From Rhizoctonia solani (Eukaryota; Basidiomycota; Agaricomycetes; Cantharellales; Ceratobasidiaceae), in assembly GCF_016906535.1 (NCBI RefSeq), contig NC_057377.1, positions 248,001-312,000 of the forward strand: a stretch of 64,000 bases of DNA, in the 5' to 3' direction. Under the pieces are notes generated by a model that made no database searches, was not told where the DNA came from, and saw nothing but the letters and a program-made list of their open reading frames with translations. Below, piece after piece: positions 23,412-35,234 of the stretch (positions are counted from its first letter, which is position 1; each line of letters begins with the position of its first letter). A program made the position numbers and the translations under genes.

Positions 23412-23858
23412 ATGATGTCCTCAGGCGCCAACTATCTCGGTCTCTACGGCCAGTCTCCCCGGCATGCTGCTGCTCTGTACACCGACGCACGAGACAGCTT
23501 GCGTCAAGCATCTTCTACGTCTGCTGCTGCAAGGAGAAGGAGCATGCAACCTCCGTCCCCAGCATCGAGCACGAGATCCTACGACACACTCTACGAGGAA
23601 CCCCGCCGAACGAGCACGGCTCCCAACACCAACACCCACACACCGCCCCCACCTTACTCATGTCGGGCCTCGATTCTGCCCGAGACGCTCCCAGCCGCAA
23701 TCTCCGTGGGATCCTATTCCCAAGAACAGGATTCCCGCCCAGGCTGCTCGAACACTACGTCAAATTCCCCGCCGCAGACTTCCCGAGCCCAAAAGCGCAG
23801 GAGCTCCGTGATGATCAGGGACATCGGAATGCGCATCTTCCACGCGAAATCGTCATAA
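23412..23858 (+). CDS. small Ser/Pro/Arg-rich protein, unrecognised
   Basis: An intronless frame starting MMSSGANYLGLYGQSPRHAA (an in-frame ATG lies 15 bases upstream) and ending RIFHAKSS, about 148 residues. It is rich in Ser, Pro, Thr and Arg with clusters such as AAARRRSMQPP and PNTNTHTPPPPYS and no signal peptide or membrane segment. A pyrimidine-rich promoter-like tract sits just upstream. I do not recognise the family. The low-complexity composition leaves some doubt that it is coding. Confidence 0.5.
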   Translation: MMSSGANYLGLYGQSPRHAAALYTDARDSLRQASSTSAAARRRSMQPPSPASSTRSYDTLYEEPRRTSTAPNTNTHTPPPPYSCRASILPETLPAAISVGSYSQEQDSRPGCSNTTSNSPPQTSRAQKRRSSVMIRDIGMRIFHAKSS

Positions 23859-25415
23859 TATTGTGTTTTTTTCTTCCATTTAAGCTTTTCTGGCCTGCAT
23901 CCAGGTACGGTTTGTGCATCTCACCACGCGAGTGGCAGAAAACTGACAGCATTGTTGACAAACAGTTGCGCCCTGGTTATCAAATTCCTACCATATATAA
24001 CATAGGCTCCGGACGCTCCTTTGTTCTTCCGTCTTCTTAAAGCCCCTTTGAACTTTGTATCCATATGTGACTGAACGCTGGTGTTCTGCTGTATACCTAC
24101 ACTATGTGTTTTTAACTAGTAATGTTATGATTCATGTGATTGAACATGCACAACCTTTGTTGGCGATAACATCCGTAAGTTGTAACGCATATAGAATAAG
24201 GATCTGCGCTCGATCCATGAGTTCGCCTCTAATGAACATGGTGATAAATCGCGAAAACAGCTCACTTGACCGAAATGCGCCCCGTATTTGGGGTGGACCT
24301 TGCCGCCGTCCTTCTTTCGAATTACTCCCCATCCTGTCTTGAGATATGAATAGGCCGGAACAAGACGAGCGGCGGTATCTTATTGTCGACAGAATGGGGT
24401 GCCAAGTTAAAAATTGGGCTGCACTAGCTCTGGCGCAGTGTCTGGCTGAAAACGTAAGCAAAGAGGATAAGCCTGAATTGACACAGCCTAATTATCATGC
24501 GCTAAATTCAGTTTAATAGGATTTTTTATGATCAGCAACGTTGAGACGTAAAATCGATCAAGCCTGAGCGCGTATCACTCCCTCATTTGGGCTGATCCAT
24601 ATTTGGATCGTCCTTGGAGTAGTAACCATATTCGCGTCACGCCCCGTAGCTGCCGAAGGTAAAGGCAGGCGGCCATTTTCCTATCGCAAGTTCTCACCAA
24701 CACATACATCGGTTCGGGCATTACGCCCCTGAAGCTCCGAGCATAATGAAAAGCTAGTTGCCACCGGGTGATGTACCGAAATACACGATTGAATGTTATT
24801 GTAGCGGTCAAGGATAATTGCCGGGTGTGAGAAAGCGAGGATTACCTAAAAACTCATTCCTGGATTCAAATGCTGGTGGGACAAATTTTCAGGGCTCGGT
24901 CTTGCTCCCAATCCAGGATGTTCAGGAAATGAACGTATATGAGGTGGCGAGTGATCGGCGCTTATAATATTACGGTCATGCAAGTCTCCACCACCTGCCG
25001 ATGTATTTTCTGGTTGTAGCTTTAACTCGCAAGCAGGATTGCCGTTCCCATTCGTTCCTGGACGCACTCCAAGCATACTCTCGAACCGTAAAAGGAAAGC
25101 CTGATTACGATACCAACGACGTGACGTTATAATTAGTTAGAGGCACTAGTGACAGATGCGCAACAAATCAAAACTTATATCGAAGAAAATGATCTACCAA
25201 GGCCGAGACGAGAAGAGACTAGAAGAAACTGAAGCCTAGAACATTAGGATCTACGAGAAAACCATGGAAACAGCTCGCAACCGAGGCATCAAGTTGATAA
25301 TTAGCCAAGTCCGAGCCGAGCCATACGGAGCATACTACGTCAGGAAGATGAAGGAAAATCCCATATACATAACATATAACACCACAGCCAACTGACTTCA
25401 CCGAACGACGGCCAG
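23859..25415. other. no confident gene; possible exon at 24849-25110 (-)
   Basis: A minus frame reads AFLLRFESMLGVRPGTNGNG and goes on for about 60 more Pro/His-rich residues (to LNPGMSF at 24846), preceded by an AATCAG acceptor-like site. It may be an exon of an unknown gene, but no partner exon could be joined. The remainder holds only short frames. Confidence 0.3.
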
Positions 25416-26962
25416 CTAGAATCTCCAGGCCGGCTTCCCGCCCCCCGTGACTTTTGCCATCTTACGTACTTGACCGACCTTGGCCGTTTCCCTTCGTTCG
25501 ATCCTCTTTGATTTTACTACCACTACGTCTAGTCGTCGCATATTCATTCCAATCGGCTCTTCTGCCATGGGCATAATCCCCGGATCCTCTTGAAGCTCAG
25601 AGATAGACACGCGAGGTGTATTTGGAACTTCACTGGGAGTCGAACACCTCGAGCCTTCGTTGAGGATTAAATCAGGCTCCGATCCAACTGAAATAATTGT
25701 ATCAGACCCTGTGACTGATCAGCTATATTTTTGCTCACCTTCACTTCTCTCCAGTACTCGGTATGGTAAATAAGACAACACACAACTTCTATCGCAACTT
25801 GGGATGTGCGACGATCCTGGGCTCAACAAGGCAAGGTACTCAGCATCACTCGGCGTAAAGCACTTGGCGACTACACTCCTGACACGCGCTCGCTCGACAG
25901 CCAGACGAACCTCGCAGGGGCTCTCCAGTAAAACCTCGGCATATCTACGACCAGAAGTTACCTTTCGGCTCAGGCACAGAGAAGATAGACTCACTCTTTG
26001 ATTTTCGCCGACACCTTGAGCGCTATCCGTTTCCTATCTTCCTTGCTCTTAGCATATACTGCAGCGAGGCGGTTCATCTCAATGTAAAGTCGCGTCAAGA
26101 GATCGTCGACATCCTCGACCGTCATTTCGCATCGTACAATATCAAGAGCGATTTCTACTTCCTTGATCATGTCGATCCAGTTTTCGAGAGGAATGGGATC
26201 TACCCTGGCTTGGACTCCGTCACCTAGGTCTTCGTGAAATGTCGCTCTGAGGCTAAATCAGTTCCCAGTGAGGCCCAGTGAGAAAAGGGCACCTACGCCT
26301 GAAGCTGAAGCCTGAATTTCTCCATTTCCTCGATTTCTTCGAACATCTTTAAAACTTTGTTCATCAACTCGTCTGCTTCGCCGAGCTCGATTCTTTGAGT
26401 AATAGAACGTAGGATTGGATTCTTGGCCGCTACCAGTTCTAAGTCCTTCTTGGTCCGTGCTCTACCAACCCAAGCTTCATTCTTGATGGAAAGCGAGGCA
26501 ACGTGTGAACTCACTGCAAGACGCCTCTATTTGGTGCACACTCTACTTCCATCTCTCTCGAATCCGTCCGAGATTGGGACGCCTCAAACGAGAGAATGCT
26601 CGACCTCCTCGTAGATTCGATCCTCTCAAAACCACTCCTCTCGTCAAAAGGGCTAGCATTTCTCTCGATAGTGTTGATCGCTTGTTTCTCTACACTCTTC
26701 GAAACGTCCTTGACAGGTTTCGTCCCAACTTCTTCGACAGATTCGACAGCTTTTGATACACCTTCAGCACTTGAAACCCGTATAAAGCGCCCATATTCAT
26801 TCCATCTTGCTATAAACCAACTCACCTCTTCACAGTAATATCCGCGATTGAATTAGTCGAAAGGACAGTTGGCGTACTGCTCACCGACGACAGCGGAATA
26901 GGAGACTTTGTAAAATACTTTGCCAAAAGGCAGAAACCGGTCGCGATAGCTGGGAAATGCAT
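25416..26962 (-). CDS. unrecognised basic helical protein, six to seven exons
   Basis: Start MHFPAIATGFCLLAKYFTKS (26962) precedes a GTGAGT donor after TVKR. Following exons give VSKAVESVEEVGTKPVKDVS (charged, repetitive), ARTKKDLELVAAKNPILRSI and IELGEADELMNKVLKMFEEI, then an Asp/Glu-rich helical stretch (WIDMIKEVEIALDIV; DDLLTRLYIEMNRLAAVYAK), then EVLLESPCEVRLAVERARVR, and a basic C-terminus (RRLDVVVVKSKRIERRETAK; KVTGGGKPAWRF) with stop at 25416. Donor and acceptor phases all agree, which supports a real gene. The N-terminus could be a mitochondrial presequence or a signal anchor. The long amphipathic helices suggest a coiled coil. I know no family with this order, and I propose no function. 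Confidence 0.6.
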
Positions 26963-28088
26963 TTCGGCGGCTAAAAATTTTCGACTTTCTACTTTTTACT
27001 CTTAGAGAGGAGATAGTCAAAGCGAGAACAACTTCTGAGACACCTCTGTTCAACATTGTATTCAGCCTTGCCCCTATCTCTCGAATGTATGCATTTTGTC
27101 CGAATCTGCTGGATTATGTAAGTTTAGACTGGGCTCAAAACCCTGGCTTCAATAGAATACTGATACGGGCCGACACTAAATTGCTTTTGGGTCCGGTCCC
27201 AATGGTGGATTTCACCAAGGCTCATGGCGAAGGTAGTAGGTGTCATATGAAACACCAAAACTGGATGTGCTCGATTGTGAACCGATCCGAGGTGTACACA
27301 ATAGTCGGGTAGATCTCATATGTACGATTCCTGTACTCACCCCTCGAACTTAAACCTTGCAAAGCGATGCATAATACAAGTTATAAAGCAGTCAACTTTG
27401 CGTAACTGGTGGTCGATGCTAGCTTAGTAATTCTCGAAGGTGGAAAAATTCTAGTTGTGGGAGTGTTTCTCTGTCTTATTCATCACCAAGATGCACTCAT
27501 AGCCATAGTTTGTGATGTGGAATGGGCGCCTCTTTTGGGGCTGTATACCGCTACTGATGCCGTAAGATCGTTGTATGGTTCTGTCCCCAAACCTTTGATC
27601 CGATTCCGATCAAAATCAGACCCCAGGAATGACGTTCTAATGGGTCCTGACCTCTATAACGGGTTTCGGGCGCTAATACTGGCCCTTACGCAGTCATCTA
27701 CGCAGTCATAGCTGTGCATACAGCGTAACTTCATGTCTGTATTTTGCCGGTTCTCAGATCGTGTGCGCCGGGAGGACTCGGGCCCGAAGATATCTCCTTA
27801 GTTATCTTCCGCTTCTGTATACGAAACCAAGCGGGGCAGTGCCAAGTATCTTGGATCAAGCTCTCGAGACCGGCATCACGGCGGATCACCTCTGCTCCAT
27901 AATATTAATTCTCGGGCTTCGTCATAGGCCATAAGCTGCGCCGGGTTGCCCGACCAAATTCAAGGGTCACATCCTGTTTAGACAAGCATGAGGCCGCCTG
28001 CATAGCCTACCTGACCGAAGGTGTACTTATACAAGCTTGGTTGACTTGCAAAAGGTGGAAGCCTCAACAATTCCACCAAGTTTTTACG
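26963..28088. other. no confident gene
   Basis: Plus frames of 75 codons (27085-27312) and 100 codons (27409-27711) are present; neither resembles a known family and neither has convincing flanking splice sites. The region contains the promoter of the DUF6593 gene. Confidence 0.35.
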
Positions 28089-28915
28089 ATGACTACGTAT
28101 GTGTTCATATTTCGTCGGCAATGGTCATCAGCAAAGCGAGACTGACCCGTCCCTTCTAGACTTACCATTACTAAGAGCAGCGACCCTATCAATACACTAC
28201 TCGTGGATCTTTCGGGCCATCTCACGTACGAGGTACTTGGGTCTATATGCTGATGAACATCGTGGCCTGACTATGGATCCAATCAAAGGCAAAAACACCC
28301 TTCAGTTTCACTAAAGACATCACGACTATTACACGGAATGGTCAAATAGTGGCGAGCATCAAATGGGGCACTTTTGGCGAGAACAAACTTACAATGGGGG
28401 GTATTACGGCTCCCCTGAAAGATGTGTTCCCCAAGGCCGGGTCATTATCTAGGTAGGGTAAACGCAAATGTTCGAACAACACTCTATAGACTAACGGCTG
28501 AAACTTATATCCGATAGCTCTCGAGTATTTACTACTGCCAATGGCGAGGGCCTCAAATGGAAGGAAAAATCGAAACTATACGTGGGTTATAGATTCCATA
28601 TATATTAAATGTCCCCAGCTTACTGTTTGTCAGTGTGTCTCCACCTACAACGATCTTACTCTTGCAACTTATAACCACAGGTCACTCTCCGCAATGTTTA
28701 CTGGCAAAAAGGCTACATTAGACATCTCGCCAAATGCCATGCACTTGCTAGATATCCTGGTTGGTAAGTAGCGCCTTGCCGAACAGAATTTTACTCAGAA
28801 ATGACTTAATTACGCCGAAGTAACGTGGGTGATTATGGCCAAGAAGTCTGTTGACAAGCAAAGCGAGGCGGTTGGTGATGCGGCGGGTAGTGTAGCTTCT
28901 GCCGTGTCTGGATAG
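28089..28915 (+). CDS. DUF6593-domain protein
   Basis: DUF6593 is a small, function-unknown domain expanded in mushroom-forming fungi. The model starts ATG ACT AC|GTATGT, so only MT plus part of a codon precede intron 1. It continues TLTITKSSDPINTLLVDLSG, HLTYE, then an exon with FSFTKDITTITRNGQIVASI and KWGTFGENKLTMGGITAPLK, then SSRVFTTANGEGLKWKEKSK, then YNDLTLATYNHRSLSAMFTG and KKATLDISPNAMHLLDILV. The last exon reads VTWVIMAKKSVDKQSEAVGD and ends at TAG 28913-28915. The R-N-G..VA.IKWG and W...Y...L...D beta pattern fits the family. About 185-195 residues, apparently intact. The boundary before YNDLTLATYN is the least certain. Role unknown. Confidence 0.8.
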
Positions 28916-29484
28916 AAATCTGTTCTTATTCGAAAAATTATTTAACTGACAACGCGAGGGAAGCCTTGGGAAAATTGACTCTCAGCTACCAGACACTTTT
29001 GATAGCTATAGCTAACTAGGGTCTATCCAGTCTGAAGCACGAACCGGGAAAACACACTACCAGCTACACCCACCCGGAGGTATGACGAATCGTAAAGCTC
29101 GTACTCACAACCAGCGGTGTAGTAGATGGGAGAATAATGAATGCACAATGCAAGTATTTATGGTTAGAAAGCTTGTATTCAAGTCGGCGAGGCGGGTGGG
29201 CTAAGGGTAAAGAGCGGGAGCCTGAGATGTTAACACATGCATGCATGTGGGCATGTAGCTATAGCTCGCGCCGTAGCTCCGGCTAAGTCCTTGTTTTTGT
29301 GCCTCCTCCTATTCAGGTACGCGGCGCATAAGTGAGCTGACAAATCTTGGCACGAGTATGTAGCACAACAATAAATTAGACGGACAACCTTATTTTATAC
29401 TATCGTCGGTGGACTGAGAACTTGAACTTCCCCTGTCTCCCTGTTGCGCTGCACCACCCAACTTCTCTCTCCGGCTCACGTGCC
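28916..29484. other. intergenic upstream of the retrotransposon
   Basis: No convincing gene. A minus 60-codon frame (29064-29246) lacks any similarity. The stretch ends in a run of seven C that forms the left target site of the copia element. Confidence 0.45.
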
Positions 29485-29489
29485 CCCCC

Positions 29490-29754
29490 TGTTGAAGTAA
29501 AACGTGCGAATATACTTCTTATATATATATATCTTGCTTTAAGTCGTTGAGCTCTGATTATGTTGTATGACGATACTTAGTGTAAGCAAACCCATCTATT
29601 TAATGCATGATGCATGTGTGTTAAATACAACTCTGAATGAGCTATGATCGCGGGAGGAAACAGTACGATAAGAACAGAGATGAGACAGTACATAGTATGA
29701 GATATGGAGCATACATATATATGTCTCTTGTGAGATTGGTTATTTACTTTAACA
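29490..29754 (-). repeat. 3' LTR of the copia element
   Basis: 265 bp. Identical to the other LTR except at 29588 (A for G), 29705 (T for C) and 29737 (T for C). In each case the other LTR has CpG where this one has CpA or TpG. Contains a (TA)n run near its left end. Confidence 0.96.
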
Positions 29755-29765
29755 CTCCCCCTCAA
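29755..29765 (-). other. polypurine tract of the copia element
   Basis: On the minus strand TTGAGGGGGAG abuts the 3' LTR directly, the usual plus-strand priming site. Confidence 0.85.
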
Positions 29766-29786
29766 TCAGCGGATGCATGCTAGTGT

Positions 29787-32700
29787 TCAAAGAAGAATAA
29801 AAGAATTTTTGACGTCCTGTTCAAAAAACCAGATTGGGAAGTGCATGCCTAAATTTACGCGGTAGTCTGAACTACGAGTGCCAAGGTATTCGTTTGATAA
29901 GCGCCAGAATTGATTGTATGGTAAAGGCTTAGTGAATGCGTCCGCTAGATTGTCACGTGATGGAATTGGTCCGATCTCAAGTAGTTTCTTTGAGATTGCG
30001 TCGCGTACAAAATGAAAACAAATGTTGATATGCTTTGCCCGAGTGCGTTGTATTGGGTTGTTTGAGTAAGCAATAGCGGCAGCATTGTCGACTAGAAGCG
30101 TGGTTGGTGATTCAATAGGAAAACCTAGGTATAGCATGAAATTTCTGATCCAAATGATTTCTTGGCACGCTTTTGACATGGCGTAACATTCTGCTTCCAT
30201 TGTTGAGATTGCTACTGACGATTGTTTGCTCAATGACCATGTTATAGCTGTCCCGCAGAGTAATATGACGACGCCCAATATAGATTTTCAACCGTGTTGC
30301 ATTCCGTAGTCTGAATCAGAATAAGCGATGAGGTTGAAGGGTTGTTTACCATCAAAAGTTAGGCCTATATGGGATGTTCCGGCTAGGTATTGAAAAAGTC
30401 TTTTCATAACGTTGATGTGCGTAGTATTGTATGCGCTTGTAAAACAAGCAAGTAAGCATACAGTGAACATAATGTTGGGTTGAATAGTTCAAGCAATCCA
30501 TAGTAACCAACCGATGTTTGCTGCGTATGGGTATGTGCTGTTTCAATTTTCTTTTTCTTTGGGTACAAGAACGGGGTGTGTATGAGACATTGGTGACAAT
30601 GCGTGCGGTGCACCGGTCATTCCAGCTAACTTGATAATATCCTTGATGTATTTTTTGTTTGTTAATGTGATTGTCTTGTTAGGTCTATTGCGTGAAATCA
30701 AGATGCCAACAAACTGTTTTGCTTTGCCTAAGTCCTTACAGTTGAATAGATTCATGATTTTGGATTTGACTGTGTCGATATGTCCTTTCAAACAGCATAT
30801 AAGGAAATCGTCTACGTAAGCTATCATCATTGTGAATATATTATCTTTGTTTCGGGTGAATACGGATATGTTGGCAGGATTGATTGTGTAGCCGAGTGAA
30901 TCGATCTTGTTGTTGCGATATTGCTCCCATAAATATCCTGATTGATGCGCGCTGTATAGAGCTTTCTTGAGGCGCATAACGTAGGGTCCCTTTTTGCCAA
31001 AACCTTCTGGGAACTCAACGTAGAGTGGTTGATCAATAGGTGCGTGTGTGTACGCTCCGGTAATGTCTATAATATGTGCGTCAAAATCATGGTGGGCCGC
31101 TGCTGCAATCATTATGTGAAAAGCTTCAAAAGCTGGGGTGTTGGAAAAAGTGTTGTCATATGATATACCAGGTTCCTGTTGGTGTCCTTGAACAACCGTG
31201 CAAACTTTGAAGATTGGAGTTCCGTCATGATTCAACTTCAGCTTTGTGACGTTTCACGATCCCAGAATTTTGTGTCCTCTTGGTACTTCAGCTCGTAGTA
31301 TGGTGTCAAATACATCATTGTCTATTAGTCTCTTCATTTTGGCTTGTCCGCCTTCCAGCCATAGATCGCCAAAGAGTGGGTCTTGGATTGCGTCTTCCCA
31401 GCGGGGAGAGTTTTGTTCATCTAAGTATTTGTCGAGCAACCATTGCAACAGACTGGTATAGTTTACTTGTGCCCATTCGTTGAATTCATGTGATTCATCT
31501 GCTCGTGAGAGCCATTGATTATTCAGAGATGACATTGCTTCATGTGGGATGTTTCCTATATTGGGGTTTGTGCCGTACTCTGATAAGTTGGTTGGATCTA
31601 TATTGTTGGGGTTGCGTATGTTTTTGTCTATGATTTTCTGTAAATCTTTGATTGCTTTTATCCAGTTTATGCTTTCAAAGTTTCTTGTTGTTGATTGTGG
31701 TACCAATTTTCCTGAGTTATTTAATTGTTCAAAAGTATGTGGTACGTTACTAGCTGTTGCTCTACTGCGCGTGAATCTGGGAACTGCGGGCTTTGATGGT
31801 GCTGGTGGAGTGTGCGGACGGGGGTACGGACGTTCAGACAATGAATGCGGTGATGTTCGAGTGGCAGGCATACTATTAGATTTCTGTTTGGGGGTAGACG
31901 GTAATTGAATTGTTTCAGTTGTTGGGGTTGTGTTTGTGTTAATGTCTTTTATATTGTCTGTGTTTTGATTGTTTTTGGAGCGGCAAGTGGAATCTTTGTT
32001 TTTGTCCAATGTATGCGTGTGAACGTTGTTATTGTTCTTGTTTGTATGTTGTTTGATTTTGATTCCCATCTCCCCCTCACTTGGCGCTTTGGTTTCTATC
32101 CATTTGTCTTCTAATTCCTCTAAATTCCTCTTGGAGGAGTGCCCAAGGGGTGGGGCATCGTAAGGTGCTGCAGGGTTGGGTAAATGTCGTGGGAATCGGA
32201 CGTTTCTTGATTCTTGTATGCTACGGTTTGGGAGTGCAAGGTATTGCCATGCTCCCCCTGAATTGCGTGAAATGCCGGTAAAAATTGCTGTGCGTGTTTT
32301 CAAGCTGAGTTTGTCTTGTCCAGTTCCTTGGATAAGTACATGGCATGTCGTACCAAACAGTTGAAAGAACAACATGTCCATGGGTTTTCCAAAAATGAGT
32401 GTTTGAGGTACTATCCATTTTCTGTTTCTTAGTATGGGCATATTGTTCTTTTGCAGGCATTTGTATGCAATGGCTTCCTGCCATAGAAACGGCATATCAC
32501 AAGTATTTGAGTGACCGTGTATCATGGATCTTGCACTTTCAACGAAAGTTCTATTTTGCCGTTTGGCCGGTCCGTTCTGTTGAGATGAGTGCGGGGCTGT
32601 TGTTGTTATCTCAGTCCCTCGTTTATCGCAATATTCTTGTAGCCTTTTGTTTATCATTTCTTTTCCGTTGTCAAAATGAATTCGCTTGATTTCAATCGAT

Positions 32701-35170
32701 TTCTGTGTTAGTATAAATTGTGCAAAATTTACGAATTTTTCGACTGCTTCCAACTTGTGTTTCATGAAATACACAAAAGTAAAGCGGCTAAAGGCGTCAA
32801 TGAATGTAATAAAATAATTGTTACCTTGGAGAGATGTTGTACAGGCTGGTCCCCATACGTCTGAGTATATGATATTGCCGATGTTATGTATGGGTTCTGA
32901 TTGTCCTTTTGTGAAAGGTCGGACGCTTGTCTTTCCTTTAATACAGCCTATACAATTGGACAGACTATTTGTGTTGAGTGTTCCAGTAATTTTAAGGTTT
33001 CTTCCGAGTTTCTCGTCGCGTAGTCGTAAAATATTTCGTGGGTCTGTGTGTCCTAGAATGATGTGCCAATCGGCTAATGATCGGCCAATGTATGCATTTT
33101 GTTTTGGGTTTGTAGTTCCCACGAGATACCATGAGTTCCCGGTTTTTTGTTCGCCAATCTTTCTTGCTTTTGCGTATGTCTCCCATTTGTTCTTTCTATT
33201 TCTTCTTTCAAAATACATTGATTCTTTTTTGGTGATTATTCGGTTGTTGGGAAATTGGTCGGTCCATGCTGATAGTGATATGAGGTTTACTGGTGAGTCT
33301 GGTACGAGTGCTACGTTGTGTAGTGTTATCTTCTCGGTTGAGTTCCATTTGGTTCTTCCGTTTGTCTGTTGCGGTTCTGATGTTGATAGATTTAATATTA
33401 CGTTGCCCATTCCTGCGATTTCGGCTTGTCCTCCAATACCGATTACTGACGAATAAAATTCCTTGAAGTTTGTAATATGTTTGCGTTGATTTGTTACATG
33501 ACATGACGCTCCTGAGTCAATAATCCAAGCGTTGTCCATTGCAAACCCGTATTGAGCAATGGTTTGACCGTTTATCTTTGTGTCTTTGGGGTCAAACTTT
33601 TCTAAAATGGTTTTACGATTGTTTGAGTCTAATTCATTTATTGTATATCCGTATGGCTTGCGTGGTGGTCCGATTAACGCAGGTGTAGAATGTATAGGGC
33701 GACAAAAAGCGAATGCGATTTCTGGATCGTATGTATGCGCGGATAGGTTTGCGTGTTGTTGCGTACTATTATTTGATTGGTTCTGTGAGTTATTGTTATG
33801 GAGATTTCCCCTTTGACAGCCTCTGAAATTTCCCCTTCCTCTGAATGTGCCGCGGGGGTTGTTATTGTTTGTCATTCTGTTTGAATTTCCGCCTTTGTAA
33901 GCGCCTCCTCCGGGCTTTTGGCATTCACGTTGAATGTGTCCGGTGATGCCGCAATTGTGGCATTTAATGTTAAGCCGGTCTTTTGGTGGTTGGTTTGTGT
34001 TTCTGTTCCCGATCCAAAAAGCCGATGTATTTTTATTTGGTCCGTTTGCTTTACGTCTATGCCATTCTGTTAATAATCTTGATGATATGCGTTGACTTAA
34101 TTGAACGCCGTCCGGGTCGCTTGATTCGGGGTTTTGTTCAATTACCAATACAAGTATTGACCAGGATTCGGGTAGTGATGCTAAGAATTGTCGTATAAAC
34201 TCTAATTTGTTTACGCGTGTGATTCCTTTGGCAGTGAGTGCAATGTTCAACTCGTTGTATGTTTGTCTGGCTTTCTGCATGTGTTGTTCTAAATCTTCGC
34301 CCTTGTTCATGCGTAGGCTTGTAAATTTGTTTCGTAGTAAAGTCATTGCTGCAGTTCCGATTGATTCATACATTTGTTTAAGTGATTCCCATGCTCCGTT
34401 TGCGTTTGTTGATTGAGCTACGTGTGTCATGGGTGCTGATTCGATTCTTCGGCGTATGATTCCTAGTGCTTGTTGGTTTTTCTTGTCAAAACTTTCTTGG
34501 GACGTGGTTAATTGGGATGTGCTCATTTGAGAACCTCCGGGGGTTGTGACGGCAGTGGTAGGTCTAGTTTTTGTTCCGTTTACAATTTCCCATAGTTCAA
34601 ATTCTTCGAGCATGTCTTGCATTTGTATCTTCCATGTATGATAGTTTTCTCTTCCTTTCAGACTCGGAAATTTATAGTGATTGTCGGATAGTGTTGTTGT
34701 GGACATGTTGATTGGTAGTTCGGGTGCGTATACTTTGAAGGGAAAATTTGATGCAGGCGGCGTCGGCGGGTACTCAAGTGGTAGTTTGTCGAAAAGTAGT
34801 AGGTTATCTCGTATTGATAATTCGACTAATATTATTTGTCTCTCAGCCCACGTTTGCAAGTCGAGTTCAAGTCCTTGTGATCGAGGTAGCTCAAAAGTAA
34901 GTTGATAATTATCTAGGGCTGTAACAACTTGTTGATATAATGGATCGTCTTGTCCTAGATGTTGTAATCGCCACTGTAAGTATTCGATAGATTCTGGTGT
35001 GGATGCAGCTGATCTAGGTGCTTCTATGAAACTGGTTGGTTCGGGGTCAGCCCACTCTGGTTGTAAGTCGTCCGATGCTGCTTGCGACGATGATAAGTGT
35101 GTATTCTGTGGTTGTTGAGGCGACTGCGGAGGTGTCGACTGCTGTTGATTTCCGGGGACGGACAGTTTGG
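29787..35170 (-). pseudogene. copia gag-pol polyprotein, interrupted by four TGA codons
   Basis: One continuous frame. Gag (about 34900-33900) ends in a zinc knuckle CHNCGITGHIQREC. Protease has WIIDSGASCHVTN. The pre-integrase domain has WHIILGH and CIGC. Integrase has YSDVWGP and IHFDNGKEM, but at the exact DD35E position NGPAKRQNRT shows Lys (codon 32564-32562) where copia has Glu. RT carries YVDD (about 30800) and a first Asp in IIDITGAY. RNase H has STMEAECYAMSKA and HINICFHFVRD. In-frame TGA codons lie at 31256-31254, 30545-30543, 30491-30489 and 30290-30288; there is no frameshift between them. The frame is open upstream to about 35170 without a clear gag ATG. Many Arg positions read Cys, Gln or His. 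Dead in cis. Confidence 0.93.
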
Positions 35171-35221
35171 ATGATTTAAAAAGAGAAAGTTAGTTATATG
35201 CGTGTTTGTTCAGAGCTCACC

Positions 35222-35234
35222 GGGGCTCATAACC
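35222..35234 (-). other. primer-binding site (initiator-Met tRNA anticodon-loop type)
   Basis: Directly inside the 5' LTR the minus strand reads GGTTATGAGCCCC. This is complementary to the CUCAUAACC anticodon-loop region of initiator tRNA-Met. Copia-group elements such as Drosophila copia are known to prime from the internal half of that tRNA rather than its 3' end. Confidence 0.75.

Noticed and set aside
30288..30613. Frameshifts in the copia RT/RNase H region suggested by overlapping frames
   Set aside because: Counting codons shows that the segments ending at 30543, 30489 and 30288 are all in the same frame; only TGA stops separate them.
31246..34905. Many plus-strand frames across the retrotransposon
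   Set aside because: Antisense shadows of gag-pol; no similarity to any protein.
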